From Penium margaritaceum (Eukaryota; Streptophyta; Zygnematophyceae; Desmidiales; Peniaceae), in assembly GCA_023375785.1 (NCBI GenBank), contig SZWC01009435.1, forward strand, positions 74,087 through 107,639: a DNA stretch of 33,553 nt. Reading direction: 5' to 3'. The notes under the pieces were generated by a model, which saw nothing but the letters and a program-made list of their open reading frames with translations, searched no databases and was not told the DNA's origin. Shown piece after piece: positions 10,866 to 20,373 of this stretch. A program made the position numbers and the translations under genes. How positions within the stretch are numbered: the first letter of the stretch is position 1; each line of letters begins with the position of its first letter.

Positions 10866-11512
10866 TGTTGAATGGTATGCACCTTGTCCACTAGCTAGCT
10901 TGCTGGTTACACGAAAAGACAAGGCATGCACTGCTGTATGGAGTACGTCCCCTTGGTCTGTTCTGTAATAGGCCAGGAATGCACTGCCCATAATGGGTAT
11001 GTCGCCTGGAGATCACCATAGGAAACACAACATTGTGGCCTAGTTGGGACAGGCGCCGGAGCTCATGGGTCGCGGGCTCAAAGCCCGCGACGGCCGCATT
11101 TTTCTTTGTGGCCCAGAATGGGATAGGAAGCTTCTAAGAAGCTTACTAGAGCCTTCCTTGAGGATGACACTTGGCGGTCTTAGGACGCGCCAAGTAGGAC
11201 TGTAGGCAGAGGTTGGCACCTGTGGAGCCACTACAAGCAAAAGCATTAGCAAAGCTCTGCAAGTACAAAAGCATGTACCCTGCATGCATCCATTTAGAGT
11301 TCTTGCCTTTCAGACTCCTCGCAAAGTGTCCAACCAAGGGTAGACACTAAAGAACTTCATGCAGACTTTGTGAGGTTGCAAACCGAACGAACCTAAAGTC
11401 TGGATCCCTTGTTTGAGGGTGATAAGTTATCTTGGTTGAAGTACCAAGAGCGGTTGGCGGCCTCCCATGTCGGGACCTGTTTTCTAGACCGTTGCTATTT
11501 GGCGCATTGACA
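10866..11512 (+). repeat. 5' LTR of element B
   Basis: 647 bp, TG...CA ends, aligned over its whole length with 15795-16441. By eye roughly one base in ten to fifteen differs. It shares blocks with the LTR of element C: GGCATGCACTGC, GTCCCCTTGGTCT, ACCAAGAGCGGT and TTTTCTAGACCGT. It contains a tRNA-like segment at 11036-11103. Confidence 0.95.
11036..11103 (+). promoter_or_regulatory. tRNA-like A-box/B-box segment in LTR B
   Basis: TGGCCTAGTTGG (11036-11047) fits the Pol III A-box pattern, and its GCCT/AGGC arms can form a D-stem. 39 bases after the A-box start comes a B-box-like arm, GCGGGCTCAAAGCCCGC (11072-11088), with a perfect stem that extends to 8 bp (11069-11076 with 11084-11091) around a 7-base loop. 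TTTTT follows at 11099-11103, as in a Pol III terminator. No acceptor-stem pairing is visible, so this is not a tRNA gene. A SINE-like or tRNA-derived origin is my inference. Confidence 0.5.
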
Positions 11513-11514
11513 AA

Positions 11515-11528
11515 GGGTTATGAGCCCA
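11515..11528 (+). other. Primer-binding site of element B (initiator tRNA-Met internal)
   Basis: GGGTTATGAGCCCA starts two bases after the 5' LTR. It is complementary, with at most one mismatch, to the anticodon stem-loop of eukaryotic initiator tRNA-Met (which contains the CATAACCC loop/stem). This is the half-tRNA primer type known from Drosophila copia. Confidence 0.7.
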
Positions 11529-11934
11529 CACTTCTGGTTCTAAGGCACGCTTCCAAGACCAACGCGCTCGTGGTCTTGCAAGGCGCACAGGTACAACAGG
11601 GACACGAAGATTGGACGGCTCCAATCTGATCCATCGGTTCCATCGGCTTCTTCAGTTAGGGTGCGTGTACGTGGCGGACTAGGGGACGAGGAAGCGCTCT
11701 GTCTATGTTGGAAAAGACCCTCGAGCCCCAACGGAATAAATGTCTACCCCTTTACAAGGTGGTACGACCCCGGGTCTGTTTTCTCACGACGGCACCATCG
11801 CCTTAGGCAATCATCGACAGAAGGGGTATGCAACGGAACTAACTACACCTTTGACAATGGTTATAGTCAGCAGCCTCATTAGACTCAACAAAGCATAGTA
11901 GCAACAAAGTAGGGAAGACGAGCAACCGCCAAAA
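11529..11934 (+). other. Leader of element B
   Basis: Untranslated leader between PBS and the gag ATG. It has no convincing gene; the short frame at 11661-11882 has no homology-like features. The end (11820-11934) resembles the leader end of element C in being A-rich just before the start codon. Confidence 0.5.
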
Positions 11935-12775
11935 ATGGCGGATCCGACTCAAGCCCGCCTTGAGTCGGGTATGTCCAAATTCACGGGGACAGGTTTTTCC
12001 TTGTGGAAATTTCAATTTGAGATTGTCATGAACGTGCGTGGCTTCCTTGACATCCTAAAAAGGATCGAGATAGCACCCGCCAATGCAACAGTGACAACGC
12101 ATGCGGCTGACCTTGGAGCATGGACGATGAAGAACAACATGGCTCTCGCCATACTTGTGATGTCCATCAACGAGACTCAACACTCCCACATCACATGATG
12201 CACGTCGGCTGCCAAGGCCTACGCAAAACTGTTATGCATGCATCAATCAAACACCCTAACAAACTGACTCTTCATCTTCCAAAGGTTGATGTTGATGAGG
12301 GTGAGCGAAGGAGAATCGATACCCGTATTTCTGTAGTCGTTCGACAACATGCTGCAAGAGGTCCAACAGATGGAATGGAATCTCGATTCCAACATGAGTG
12401 CCGTGATCCTTCTCATGGCGGTGCCGGAGAAGGATCCTTGATCACCGTATTTGGCGGTTGGAAGGAGGCAAATCTGACGCATGAGGCTGTCACCAAACAC
12501 ATCTGCAACGAGTCCATGCGACGCAGTGGCAGTGAGGTAAACATTTCAGCCTATGCCTCTCGCTTCAGTGGACAAGGTGCAAGCTCTAGATCCAGTCAAC
12601 GCAACAGCAAAAGCGATGGTGGTGGAGGGCAAGGCAATGGTGGCGGGAAGAGTTGCAAGAAGGTCGGTAACTGTCACAACTTTGGCAAGGCTGGTCATTG
12701 GGCTATGGACTGCCATAGTCCTAGGAAAGAAGGCGGGAACATAGGTGGGAAGGAGAAGAAGGAGCTCACCAACAT
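11935..12775 (+). pseudogene. Element B Gag with zinc knuckle
   Basis: Gag forms the particle around element RNA. It starts at ATG 11935 with SGMSKFTGTGFSLWKFQFE, matching element C Gag. The first frame runs to a TGA at 12196 and on through stops. A one-base shift near 12433 moves it to the frame holding SLITVFGGWKEANLTHEAV (12435-12490). The nucleic-acid-binding knuckle near 12672-12713 reads CHNFGKAGHWAMDC, so the second Cys of C-x2-C is Phe. A Gly/Ser-rich stretch precedes it. Other decay includes a stop where element C has Arg (near 12260) and TAG near 12336. Confidence 0.9.
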
Positions 12776-13110
12776 GATGGCTGAAGGGTTTTCCATGAAG
12801 GGGGAAGCGCTCCTTAGGCCAGGGGCATTCACCCTTGACTCAGGCACCAACCACCACTCCTCAAAAGAGAAGGGTGAATTTGTCTTCATTGCCAAATCTG
12901 ACATGCGCATCAAGTGTGCAAACGGTGGCGTCGTCCGAGCCATGGACGAAGGGGACAAGGTGATCACGTTCAACATGAATGGTGCCAAGAAGGAGGTCAA
13001 TCTTCAAAAGGTGGTGTACATGCCCTTCTTCATAGTGAGCCTGTTGCTAGTCTCACAAATCACCAACAACAACATGACACTAGTGTTCACCAACAAGGAA
13101 GCCGTGTCCT
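12776..13110 (+). pseudogene. Element B protease region
   Basis: Continuous with the Gag frame: KEKKELTNMMAEGFSMKG, then LRPGAFTLDSGTNHHSS with an intact D-S-G. IKCANGGVVRAMDEGD and VVYMPFFIVSLLLVSQI are the later family blocks. The frame is lost at 13110, where one base appears missing before the run of A; homology resumes in another frame (LKNEDIKVLY). Confidence 0.85.
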
Positions 13111-13112
13111 AA

Positions 13113-14586
13113 AAAATGAGGACATAAAAGTGTTGTACACCGAGGACAACCTCATGCTTCAAGTTCAAAGAGTCGACGGCCTCTACGTACTTCAAACCAA
13201 AGTCACCAAGGCGTTGGATGAGGGACTGGCATGTGCCGCCAAGACAGTGGCACCAAAGCCAAAGGATGCATCACCGGCGATCGTTGTGGCCGCCACATCA
13301 ACTAAGGACAATGACACTAAGCTATGACACCGGCGATTTGCCATGTGGCCAACAGCACGCTGCAGAAAATGCAAGAACAAGAGGTAGTCCGCAAAATGGA
13401 AGGGTGCACCATGAAACATGGAGAAGGGTGTACGTTTTGTGAACCATGCCTTCAAGCAAAAGCAAATAAGAAGCCGTTTGGGAGAGGAGGTCAACAAGCA
13501 GAGAATTTCTTCGACCTAATCCACAGTGACATGTGCAGACCCTTTTGCACGACGTCTAACAGAGGAAGCAAGTACTTCCTGACCTTCATCGATGACCACA
13601 GCCACAAGTTGTGGATCTACTTCCTTAAAACCAAAAGAGAGGTCAAGGAAAAGCTCCCGGAGTTCATCGTTATGGTAGAGTGGCAAACGTCCAAGAAGGT
13701 GAAAATGTTCCGAAGTGACAACGAGGGTGAGTACGAGGAATGCAAGCCTTGGCTCAAGCATCATGGCATCTGCCACAAGCAAACCACCCCTTACGACCCT
13801 CAAAGCAATGACGTAGCCGAGAGGATGAACCAGACCATAATTGTCATGGTGTGAAGCATGCTCTTCTACGCCAAGCTCCCACCACGCTTTTGGGCTCAAG
13901 CTGCAACTACGGCCTGCTACCTCTTGAACCTTACACCAGAAATCGCCTCTTGGAAGCGTGGAAAGGAGTAGGACAAGCAGCTGGAGACCCCACAAGAAGC
14001 ATGATCGGGAAAGAAACCCAACGCCTCTCATCTTAAGGTATTCAAATCAACTACATGGGTGAAGATCCAGTCGGGAGGAGGAGGAGGCAAGCTGGACGCA
14101 CGTTCCAAAAAGTGCGTCATGGTTGGGTACAACACTTCATACAAAGCCTATCATCTTTAGGACCAGGGAGCAGGAAAGCTCGTGAGGAGCTGCGATGTTG
14201 AGTCTGACGAATGCACCCTTGGAAAGGGAGAGCTGCTGGACCCGATCCTTGCTCCCAAGGCGGTAGAGTGGATAGTGTTGCTCGAGTCCGGAGACCAAGC
14301 ACCCAATGACTGGCTAGCTTTGCCAGCATGTGGTGGGAATGGGAGAGCATCTGCGTAGGATGACGTAGCATCTGACATGGACAAATATACTGAGGCGTCC
14401 AAGGCTTCCAAGTTTGACTTGGAGTCTGAAAACTCTTCTGACGATGACGACGATGACGACGACGACGCACCACCACCCGTGGTAGCACCAGTAGCAAAGC
14501 GAAAAGCCACACTACCACCCCGGTGCAGTTTGCCACCAAGGAAAGCACCTATGCGGTATGAGGACGACTGGACTGGCCGTAGCTAG
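13113..14586 (+). pseudogene. Element B integrase and acidic linker
   Basis: Starts with the RVDGLYVLQTK segment, then the stop-broken HRRF motif at 13325-13340 (Trp to TGA, then a one-base loss). The next frame (13324-14586) holds CEPCLQAKANKKPF, DLIHSDMCRPF (first Asp), SDNEGEYEE (second Asp) and DVAERMNQT (Glu), so the DDE triad is intact. LPPRFWAQAATTACYLLN and KLDARSKKCVMVGY follow. Stops replace Arg at 13852, Gln near 13970, Trp near 13993 and Trp near 14158. After a TAG at 14356-14358 comes an acidic linker with nine consecutive Asp codons near 14438-14466. Confidence 0.9.
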
Positions 14587-15794
14587 TCGTGCATGGCTCA
14601 GGGAGAGCTATCCAGAGTGGCGGAGGTGATGAATGGCCCAGATGCGGCCAAGAGGAGAGCAAGCTTGCGTCCATTGCCGAGAACGACATGTGGGTGCTGG
14701 TGGATAAATCCAACAAGGCCCACATGGTGGGATCCAAGTGGGTCCTTTGATTGAAGAAGAAGCAAGATGGAAATTTTGAAAAGTTCAAGGCGAGGGTAGT
14801 GGCAAAGAGGTTTACTCAATGCCCGGACTCTAAGTACGACGAGACGTTTGAGCCGGTTGTGACCTTTGCCTCCATCCGATCCCTCCTTGCCATCGCAGCC
14901 GCAAAGAACCTGGAGATACACCACAAGGACATCACGAAAAATTTCCTCTATAGGAAGCTTGACAAGGAAGTGCTGATGTAGGTGCCCGAAGGAGTCAAAG
15001 CTCCCGAGGGCAAGGTGTGCAAGTTGGTGAAAGCGCTCTACGGGCTGAAATAGGCCCCAAGGATATGGTACAAAGAGAAGGACGGTTTCATGACCGGTAT
15101 CTCCTTCGCGCATTGCCAGAATGACCCGAGCATGTACGTGCGCGATGATGGGAGTGGGCTGATGCTTGCTGCACTATATGTGGATGGTCCGATCGTCTGC
15201 TCTTCTTAAGTCGAGCTGCTGGATGAGCTGAAATCTGACCTCAACAAAAGGCTCAAAATGAAGGACATGGGTCCTCTCGAGTACTGCCTCGGAATTGCCA
15301 TCCACCGCAACCGAGCAGCAGGCACCATCGGACTCAACCAAACGAAATACATCGGTGAGGTACTAAAGTACTATCACATGAAAGACAGCAAACGTGTCAA
15401 CACCCCAATGACGACCGTTGCAAAACTGAAGGCCTCAATGTCGCCAAGCAATGAAGCAGAACGAAGGGAGATGCAAGACATCCCCTACTAGTCCACCGTG
15501 GGTAGCATCATGCACGCAATGGTAGGTACTCGTCCGGACATCTTCTATGCTGTCGGACAAGTGAGCATGTTTTTGGCCAACCCAGGGCCACGACATTGGC
15601 AAGCAGTCAAGAGAATCTTACACTACCTACACAAGACACGTCACATGGGCCTCGTCCTTGGAGGCCAAGAAGGTACGGACCCCCTCTGCCTGAAGTTCTA
15701 CACCGACGCTGACTGAGGAGGAAACATTGACGACCGGAAATCCACCTCTGGATATGTGTGCATCTTGAATGGACAGAGGTGTAAGAGAGAAGTT
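14587..15794 (+). pseudogene. Element B reverse transcriptase with truncated RNase H
   Basis: After a frame change near 14655 one frame runs to the 3' LTR. It shows VGSKWVL, ARVVAKRFTQ, FLYRKLDKEVLM-stop-VPEG, LVKALYGLK-stop-APR (TAG 15051-15053), KDMGPLEYCLGIA, and MVGTRPDIFYAVGQVS. The catalytic YxDD is YVDG at 15177-15188, so the second metal-binding Asp is lost. RNase H begins YTDAD with Trp changed to TGA (15714-15716) and DDRKSTSGYVCILNG, then jumps at about 15770 to the sequence that in element C lies just before the 3' LTR. About 440 bp holding the catalytic Glu and later Asp are missing. Purine tract AAGAGAGAAG at 15783-15792. Confidence 0.9.
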
Positions 15795-16441
15795 TGTTGA
15801 ATGGCATGCACCTTGTCCACTGGCTAGCTGGCTGGTTGCACGGAAAGACAAGGCATGCACTCCTCTATGGAGTATGTCCCCTTGGTCTATTCTAAGATAG
15901 GCCAGGAATGCACTGCCCATAATGGGTATGTCCCCTGGAGATCATCATAGGAAACACAACATTGTGGCCTAGTTGGGACAGGCGCCAGAGCTCATGGATC
16001 GCGGGCTCAAACCCTGCGACAGCTGCATTTTTCTTTGTGGCCCAGAATTGGACAGGAAGCTTCTAAGAAGCTTACTAGAGCCTGCCTTGAGGATGAAAGT
16101 TGGTGGTCTTAGGATGCGCCAAGTAGGACTGTAGGCTGAGGTTGGCTCCTGTGGAGCTACTGCAAACAGAATCATTAGCAAAGCTCTGCAAGTACAAAAG
16201 CATGTACACTGCATGTATCCATTTAGAGTTCTTGCCTTTGAGACTCCTCATTGAGTGTCCAACCAAGGGTAGATACTAAAGACCTTCATGCGGACTTCGT
16301 GAGGTTGCAAACCGAATGAACCTAAAATGTGAATCCCTTGTTCGAGGGTAATGTACTATCTTGGTTGAGGTACCAAGAGCGGTTGGCGGCATCCCATGTC
16401 GGGACTTGTTTTCTAGACCGTTGCTATTTGGCACATTGACA
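15795..16441 (+). repeat. 3' LTR of element B
   Basis: 647 bp pairing with 10866-11512. The tRNA-like arm is mutated here (CTCAAACCCTGC instead of CTCAAAGCCCGC), so its stem is weaker than in the 5' copy. It ends GCACATTGACA, followed by CACGG. Confidence 0.95.
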
Positions 16442-17204
16442 CACGGCACTATTGAGCCCAATGGCCAGTCTTACCACAGTTATGTCAGTTTCCTTGGCGC
16501 TTTGCACCCCTTCCACTGATGCTGGTGCTGTGGTTTCCCTTGTACCCAGAGGAGGAGGTATTGCGGAAGGTGTCGCTACTCCGTGAGGCAAAGGAAGCCA
16601 GGTTTGGTCCACTGCTGCTACAATGCATGGCTTTATTCTGTACATACGTGGAGACGGTGGTATAGGAGACTTGATCCCCAGTCCACCCTCTAATCACTGT
16701 TATCATGGGGCCCCGGCTTTTCTGCAGCGTCATCAGAAAAATCATGGCCTGCATATTGGATTTCAGGTCCCACCCCATGCCTGAGGCTTGTTGCAAGAAC
16801 GTCTCAAATTTCTGCATAAAGGCAGAGACACCCTCCCCTTCATCAAGCCTCATGCTCATGAGGTTTTGTAGAATTAAGAGACGTTTTGCGAGTGAGGAGG
16901 ACTGAAACACCTTGCCAAGTTTGGCGTATGCCGCAGCTGCCACTGTACAATTGCTGATGTGTGAAAAGACTGAGGGTTGTATGGAGGAGACAAGAATGGC
17001 GAGAGCCTTCTTGTTAAGCTTGACCCATGCCACAAGGTCAGCACCCTCTTCCTTTGGTGCTAGGATTGTTTTGTCAAAGTATCTTAGCATATCTCTGTCA
17101 TCCATGATGATTTTACACTACCACTTCTAGAGCGCAAATCCGTCTCCATCAAACTTGAGGATGGGTGAGTGATTTCCTAGTTCCCCTGTCCCTGCCATCC
17201 CCAT
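16442..17204 (-). pseudogene. Element A Gag (5' part, upstream of the B insertion)
   Basis: In element sense the likely start is an ATG at 17204 (MGMAGTGELG), followed by KFDGDGFAL-stop-KW-stop, matching the LWKWQ/LWKFQ block of C and B with two stops. The long frame 17105-16485 shows KKALAILVSSIQ, RLLILQNLMSMRLDEGEG, MGWDLKSNMQAMIFLM and a Ser/Gly-rich tail. The zinc knuckle at about 16490-16450 reads HNCGKTGHWAQ-stop-C with the first Cys also a stop. The sequence is cut at 16442 by element B and resumes at 10865 in element A. Confidence 0.9.
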
Positions 17205-17503
17205 AACTACAACTGCTACATCTGTTGCACCTTTTGTTGATGCCGATGTACCTGTGTTTGAGGCCGTTGTAGGCTGTTGGTGAGAAGAGGCAACTGCTTT
17301 CCCTATTCACGTTGGCCATTGCAAGAAGATGTTGGCTGATGTAGGCTGATGTAGAAAGATGTCAGATCCCAAGGCGAAAAGGTGGAAATGTGTTGCATTC
17401 CCCTCCTGCTGATGTTGACCTGCACACAGAGAAGTTGGGTGAGAGCGATGGCGCTCTCACTACTTGTGACTTAGTGGTTGTGTGCGTGAAACTTCTAGTG
17501 ACA

Positions 17504-17515
17504 TGGGCCCATAAC
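17504..17515 (-). other. Primer-binding site of element A (initiator tRNA-Met internal)
   Basis: In element sense GTTATGGGCCCA starts four bases after the 5' LTR end. All twelve bases complement the anticodon stem-loop of plant initiator tRNA-Met as I recall it. The leader to the gag ATG (17503-17205) contains GGCTGATGTA short repeats and no gene. Confidence 0.7.
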
Positions 17516-17519
17516 TTTT

Positions 17520-18187
17520 TGTTTGCTACTGAGCTAACCACCTCTGGCACAGAATCCCCAAAACCGAAAAAGCTCACAAAGGTTTTTACACCTTCTTTCT
17601 TTGTTGACATGTGTCATGCACCTCAAACTTAATCAAGTGTACACTTCACCTTCAAGAGTACTAATGCCTTAGAACTACATCTCAAGAAGAGCTCAAGTCG
17701 TCAATATGCAAGAGAGCACCAAGCAAGGGTTAATGGATTAGCATGCAAGACAAGTCCTTTTATTGCTGTCTGTCTAGTCCTAGAACTCAAAAGCACATTC
17801 CTGGGAAGTGGACTGAACCAGCCACATCACCAATAGACTTGCGCTGTGGACTTGACACAAAAGCATCCTAGTGTCAAGGTGACAAACCAACCATGCAGCA
17901 TTCAATAAGCTACAGAATTTCAAAAAGCTACGGACTTTCTTGAAAGCTTCCATAGCAAACAAGATGTGCATGGGGCCAGGATCAAACTCATGACCTCTCC
18001 CTTGGCCAAATCAACAAAATGGCCAAGGTAACCACTCACCCAAATGGTTTTCTTACAAGTTTTACCTCACATGAGACAGAGCATAGTTGAGTTACACTAC
18101 AACGGATCCAAGGGCCTTACTTCCACAAGGGGCAGAGCATTCCTGATCCATCCTACAACACTGAACAAGGGGAAAAAACATTGAACA
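17520..18187 (-). repeat. 5' LTR of element A
   Basis: 668 bp, plus-strand start TGTTTGCTACTGAGC and end CATTGAACA. It aligns with 6592-7228 throughout with obvious divergence and several indels. This LTR family differs from that of B and C. Confidence 0.9.
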
Positions 18188-18271
18188 AACAGAACCCTGT
18201 GGAGAGGAGCCCTGGACAGTGGAGGACCCAACGTTTGACGAGGAGCTCCTGGGCCCCTTCTTGGGCGGCAT
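18188..18271 (-). pseudogene. N-terminal piece of the BED/DUF659 gene
   Basis: From an ATG at 18271 the minus strand encodes MPPKKGPRSSSSNVGSSTVQ and runs to 18188, where element A begins. A short Lys/Ser-rich leader before a BED finger is usual for DUF659 proteins. Across A (counting one copy of the 5-bp duplication) the reading continues at 6586 for a further 38 codons or so before the BED finger appears in a shifted frame. The link between the two pieces is an inference from the target duplication. Confidence 0.45.
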
Positions 18272-18299
18272 GATGGCCTCACGTGGACGAGGCCTCTAG

Positions 18300-19224
18300 G
18301 CCTTGTCTATGTCCTAAGTTTTGGGAGGTAAGAATGAACAGAGTGAGTGACTGTGCTTTGACTTTAAGCAACCTCCTATGGCTCTCGGATGGCCGTCGGC
18401 TGAAAGCCGATGTGCATCCAACTGCCGACGGCCGATGGTCGATGGATTTCCCCTCAGTAGACTCGTGCCGATGACTGATGAGCCATTGATGGATGATGGC
18501 CAATCGGCCATTGATGTACGATGGTCGTCCACTGGATCGGATCATTGGAAGAGGCATCAAATGGTCGACTAGCAATGGAATGTCCATGTCCATTGGACAT
18601 CTATCCGTCCGATGACCACTGCATAGGCATGAATTCCATGCACATCAACTGGCCATGCATGCATTGCTGTCTGAGGGTCAGACCGGTTGGGACTCAACCA
18701 TTGGGTGAATCAATGCATGTGTTATTTCTGTTGAAAGTTTAAAGTTGAAACTTTGAACAGTCAACTCTTAATGTTTTTTGTCTTCTCTGACATCGAAATA
18801 CATGTCTTATAAATACACACCTCAAACCATGTAATCCATGCAAGGTTTTCTGGGAATGTGAAGGTCTTCTTGATTGCAAACCTACATGCACCAGGCCCTC
18901 AAATTCTTAGTGACATGGAAGTCCCTCTTGAACAACGCAAAGGCATCTGAAACTCCCATGTGGAGTGACATGTCCTATAGTTTCATTCATAGTTTTCCAT
19001 GTGGAAATGGATAGGATACTTTTGTGGCCACATTCATCGGTTCAGGGCATGGGACCCTCATGCACCCTCAACTCTTGCTATAATGTTCTTACGTCGGCCT
19101 GAAACCGCACACTCGAAGTTTTGTAGGAGTGTCGAGACAGAAGTCATATGGGAGAGTCCCACACGTTTCGACCATGGAAACATGTTTGGTGTGAACAGTG
19201 CCATCACCCCACGTCGATGTCCCA
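18300..19224. other. No recognisable gene; ATGG/CCAT-rich quasi-repetitive stretch
   Basis: 18370-18670 is dense in GATGG, CCATTGATG and TGTCCATTGGACA-type short repeats and small palindromes, giving open frames on both strands without family motifs. 18700-19224 is AT-richer and shows no gene I can support. Confidence 0.4.
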
Positions 19225-19700
19225 TCATGTGCATTGGGGTGCCAAGGTGGTTGCGATTGGATCACAACAGGCCCTACGACAACAGTACATGGAGTTGATG
19301 ACCACATGCTTGTTTGGCCTGAGGGAACCAAGACTCAAGAATCTCGGTGATGCCACTTTTTCAACAAAGAGAAAACACCGAGTAGTGAGAGAAGTTTTCA
19401 GTAAGACACAAGGCACATCAACCCAGACCCCCCAGAAAGTCATGAGGCAGAGGCCCCATGAAATCAACATGTACAAAATCAAGAGGGTGAGAGGTGACAG
19501 AGTTGGCAGTGCTGAAGGGAGACCAATTCACTTTTCCTTGAGAACATTTAAGACAGTCTGTGGAACAAGGAGCAGGAAATGTGGAAGTGTTGAGACCAGT
19601 CATGGACAGCGCGTGGAGGCATCCGAGCAATGGCAGCAGTTTAAATGTGGCAGAGGCAATGATGCAAGAGCTGAGCATGCTCGAGAGAAAGAGAGGACGT
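19225..19700 (-). pseudogene. Remnant D: integrase N-terminal region
   Basis: Minus-strand frames contain TGLNTSTFPAP, then CLKCSQGKVNWSPFS and HPLDFVHVDFMGPLP. This matches the copia pattern C-x2-C-x-QGK ... PL-x-x-VH-x-D-x-x-GPL that joins the GAG-pre-integrase and integrase core domains and holds the first catalytic Asp. A segment ending RCFLFVEKVASP follows, like the DDxSRY-x-x-FL-x-KK block, but the second Asp/Glu part is not recognisable. The family is distinct from A, B and C. Confidence 0.55.
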
Positions 19701-19763
19701 GGAGAAAGAAAGGGTGCAACCTGAACAAGTGAAGAGGCAGCAGAAAGAGAGGGAGGAGAGAGG

Positions 19764-19764
<1 letters not shown>

Positions 19765-19801
<37 letters not shown>

Positions 19802-20081
19802 NNNNNNNNNNNNNNNNNNNNNNNNNNNNNNNNNNNNNNNNNNNNNNNNNNNNNNNNNNNNNNNNNNNNNNNNNNNNNNNNNNNNNNNNNNNNNNNNNNN
19901 NNNNNNNNNNNNNNNNNNNNNNNNNNNNNNNNNNNNNNNNNNNNNNNNNNNNNNNNNNNNNNNNNNNNNNNNNNNNNNNNNNNNNNNNNNNNNNNNNNNN
20001 NNNNNNNNNNNNNNNNNNNNNNNNNNNNNNNNNNNNNNNNNNNNNNNNNNNNNNNNNNNNNNNNNNNNNNNNNNNNNNNNN

Positions 20082-20111
<30 letters not shown>
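19765..20111 (+). repeat. AG microsatellite containing a 280-nt assembly gap
   Basis: (AG)n occupies about 19765-19801 and 20082-20111 on either side of Ns at 19802-20081. The gap is an unresolved dinucleotide repeat; the real length is unknown. The Ser-Leu and Arg-Glu repeats translated across it are artefacts. Confidence 0.95.
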
Positions 20112-20116
<5 letters not shown>

Positions 20117-20373
20117 CACAAAAGAGATGATCACAGTGGAGTCTACAGAGCACAAATCTTCCAGAGAGAGCAAATGGAGACAGTTTCCCTGAGCCCGTGC
20201 ACACAAAGTGCACAGAGCCCACAGGGCCGAGGGAGATAAAGGAAGAAAGGCACGAGGTCATGTGGTGTGTGGCCACCTCAATCAATGATTCAGAAGCCAC
20301 TGGAGACATGAGTGGAGGGCAGAACAAGGCAAAATGCAAAAGTGCCAGAGTGGGGAACCCAAGAAGAGGAGAC

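Larger units (their letters stand above)
10866..16441 (+). mobile_element. Ty1/copia retrotransposon B nested in element A
   Basis: A 5576-bp plus-strand element with LTRs at 10866-11512 and 15795-16441, both starting TGTTGAATGG and ending ATTGACA. PBS, gag, protease, integrase, RT, truncated RNase H and purine tract occur in copia order. It has CACAG/CACGG flanks and interrupts element A exactly after its zinc-knuckle Cys-Arg codons. It is related to element C in LTR and protein sequence. Several frameshifts, many stops, a YVDG RT site and loss of most of RNase H make it non-autonomous. Confidence 0.95.
6592..18187 (-). mobile_element. Ty1/copia retrotransposon A, interrupted by element B
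   Basis: A minus-strand copia element bounded by two LTRs (17520-18187 is 5', 6592-7228 is 3') that start TGTT and end AACA in element sense. A PBS follows the 5' LTR and a purine tract precedes the 3' LTR. Order in element sense is gag (17204-16442), protease (10792-10373), integrase, RT, RNase H (to 7359). Element B (10866-16441) sits inside, between zinc knuckle and protease. Without B and its duplicated 5 bp, A is about 6.0 kb. Flanking AATAG/AACAG is the target duplication. It landed in the N-terminal coding part of the BED/DUF659 gene. Stops, frameshifts and visibly diverged LTRs show it is the oldest copia copy here. Confidence 0.9.

Noticed and set aside
11036..11103. A functional tRNA gene
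   Set aside because: D-like and T-like arms are present, but no acceptor stem and no proper anticodon arm can be formed.
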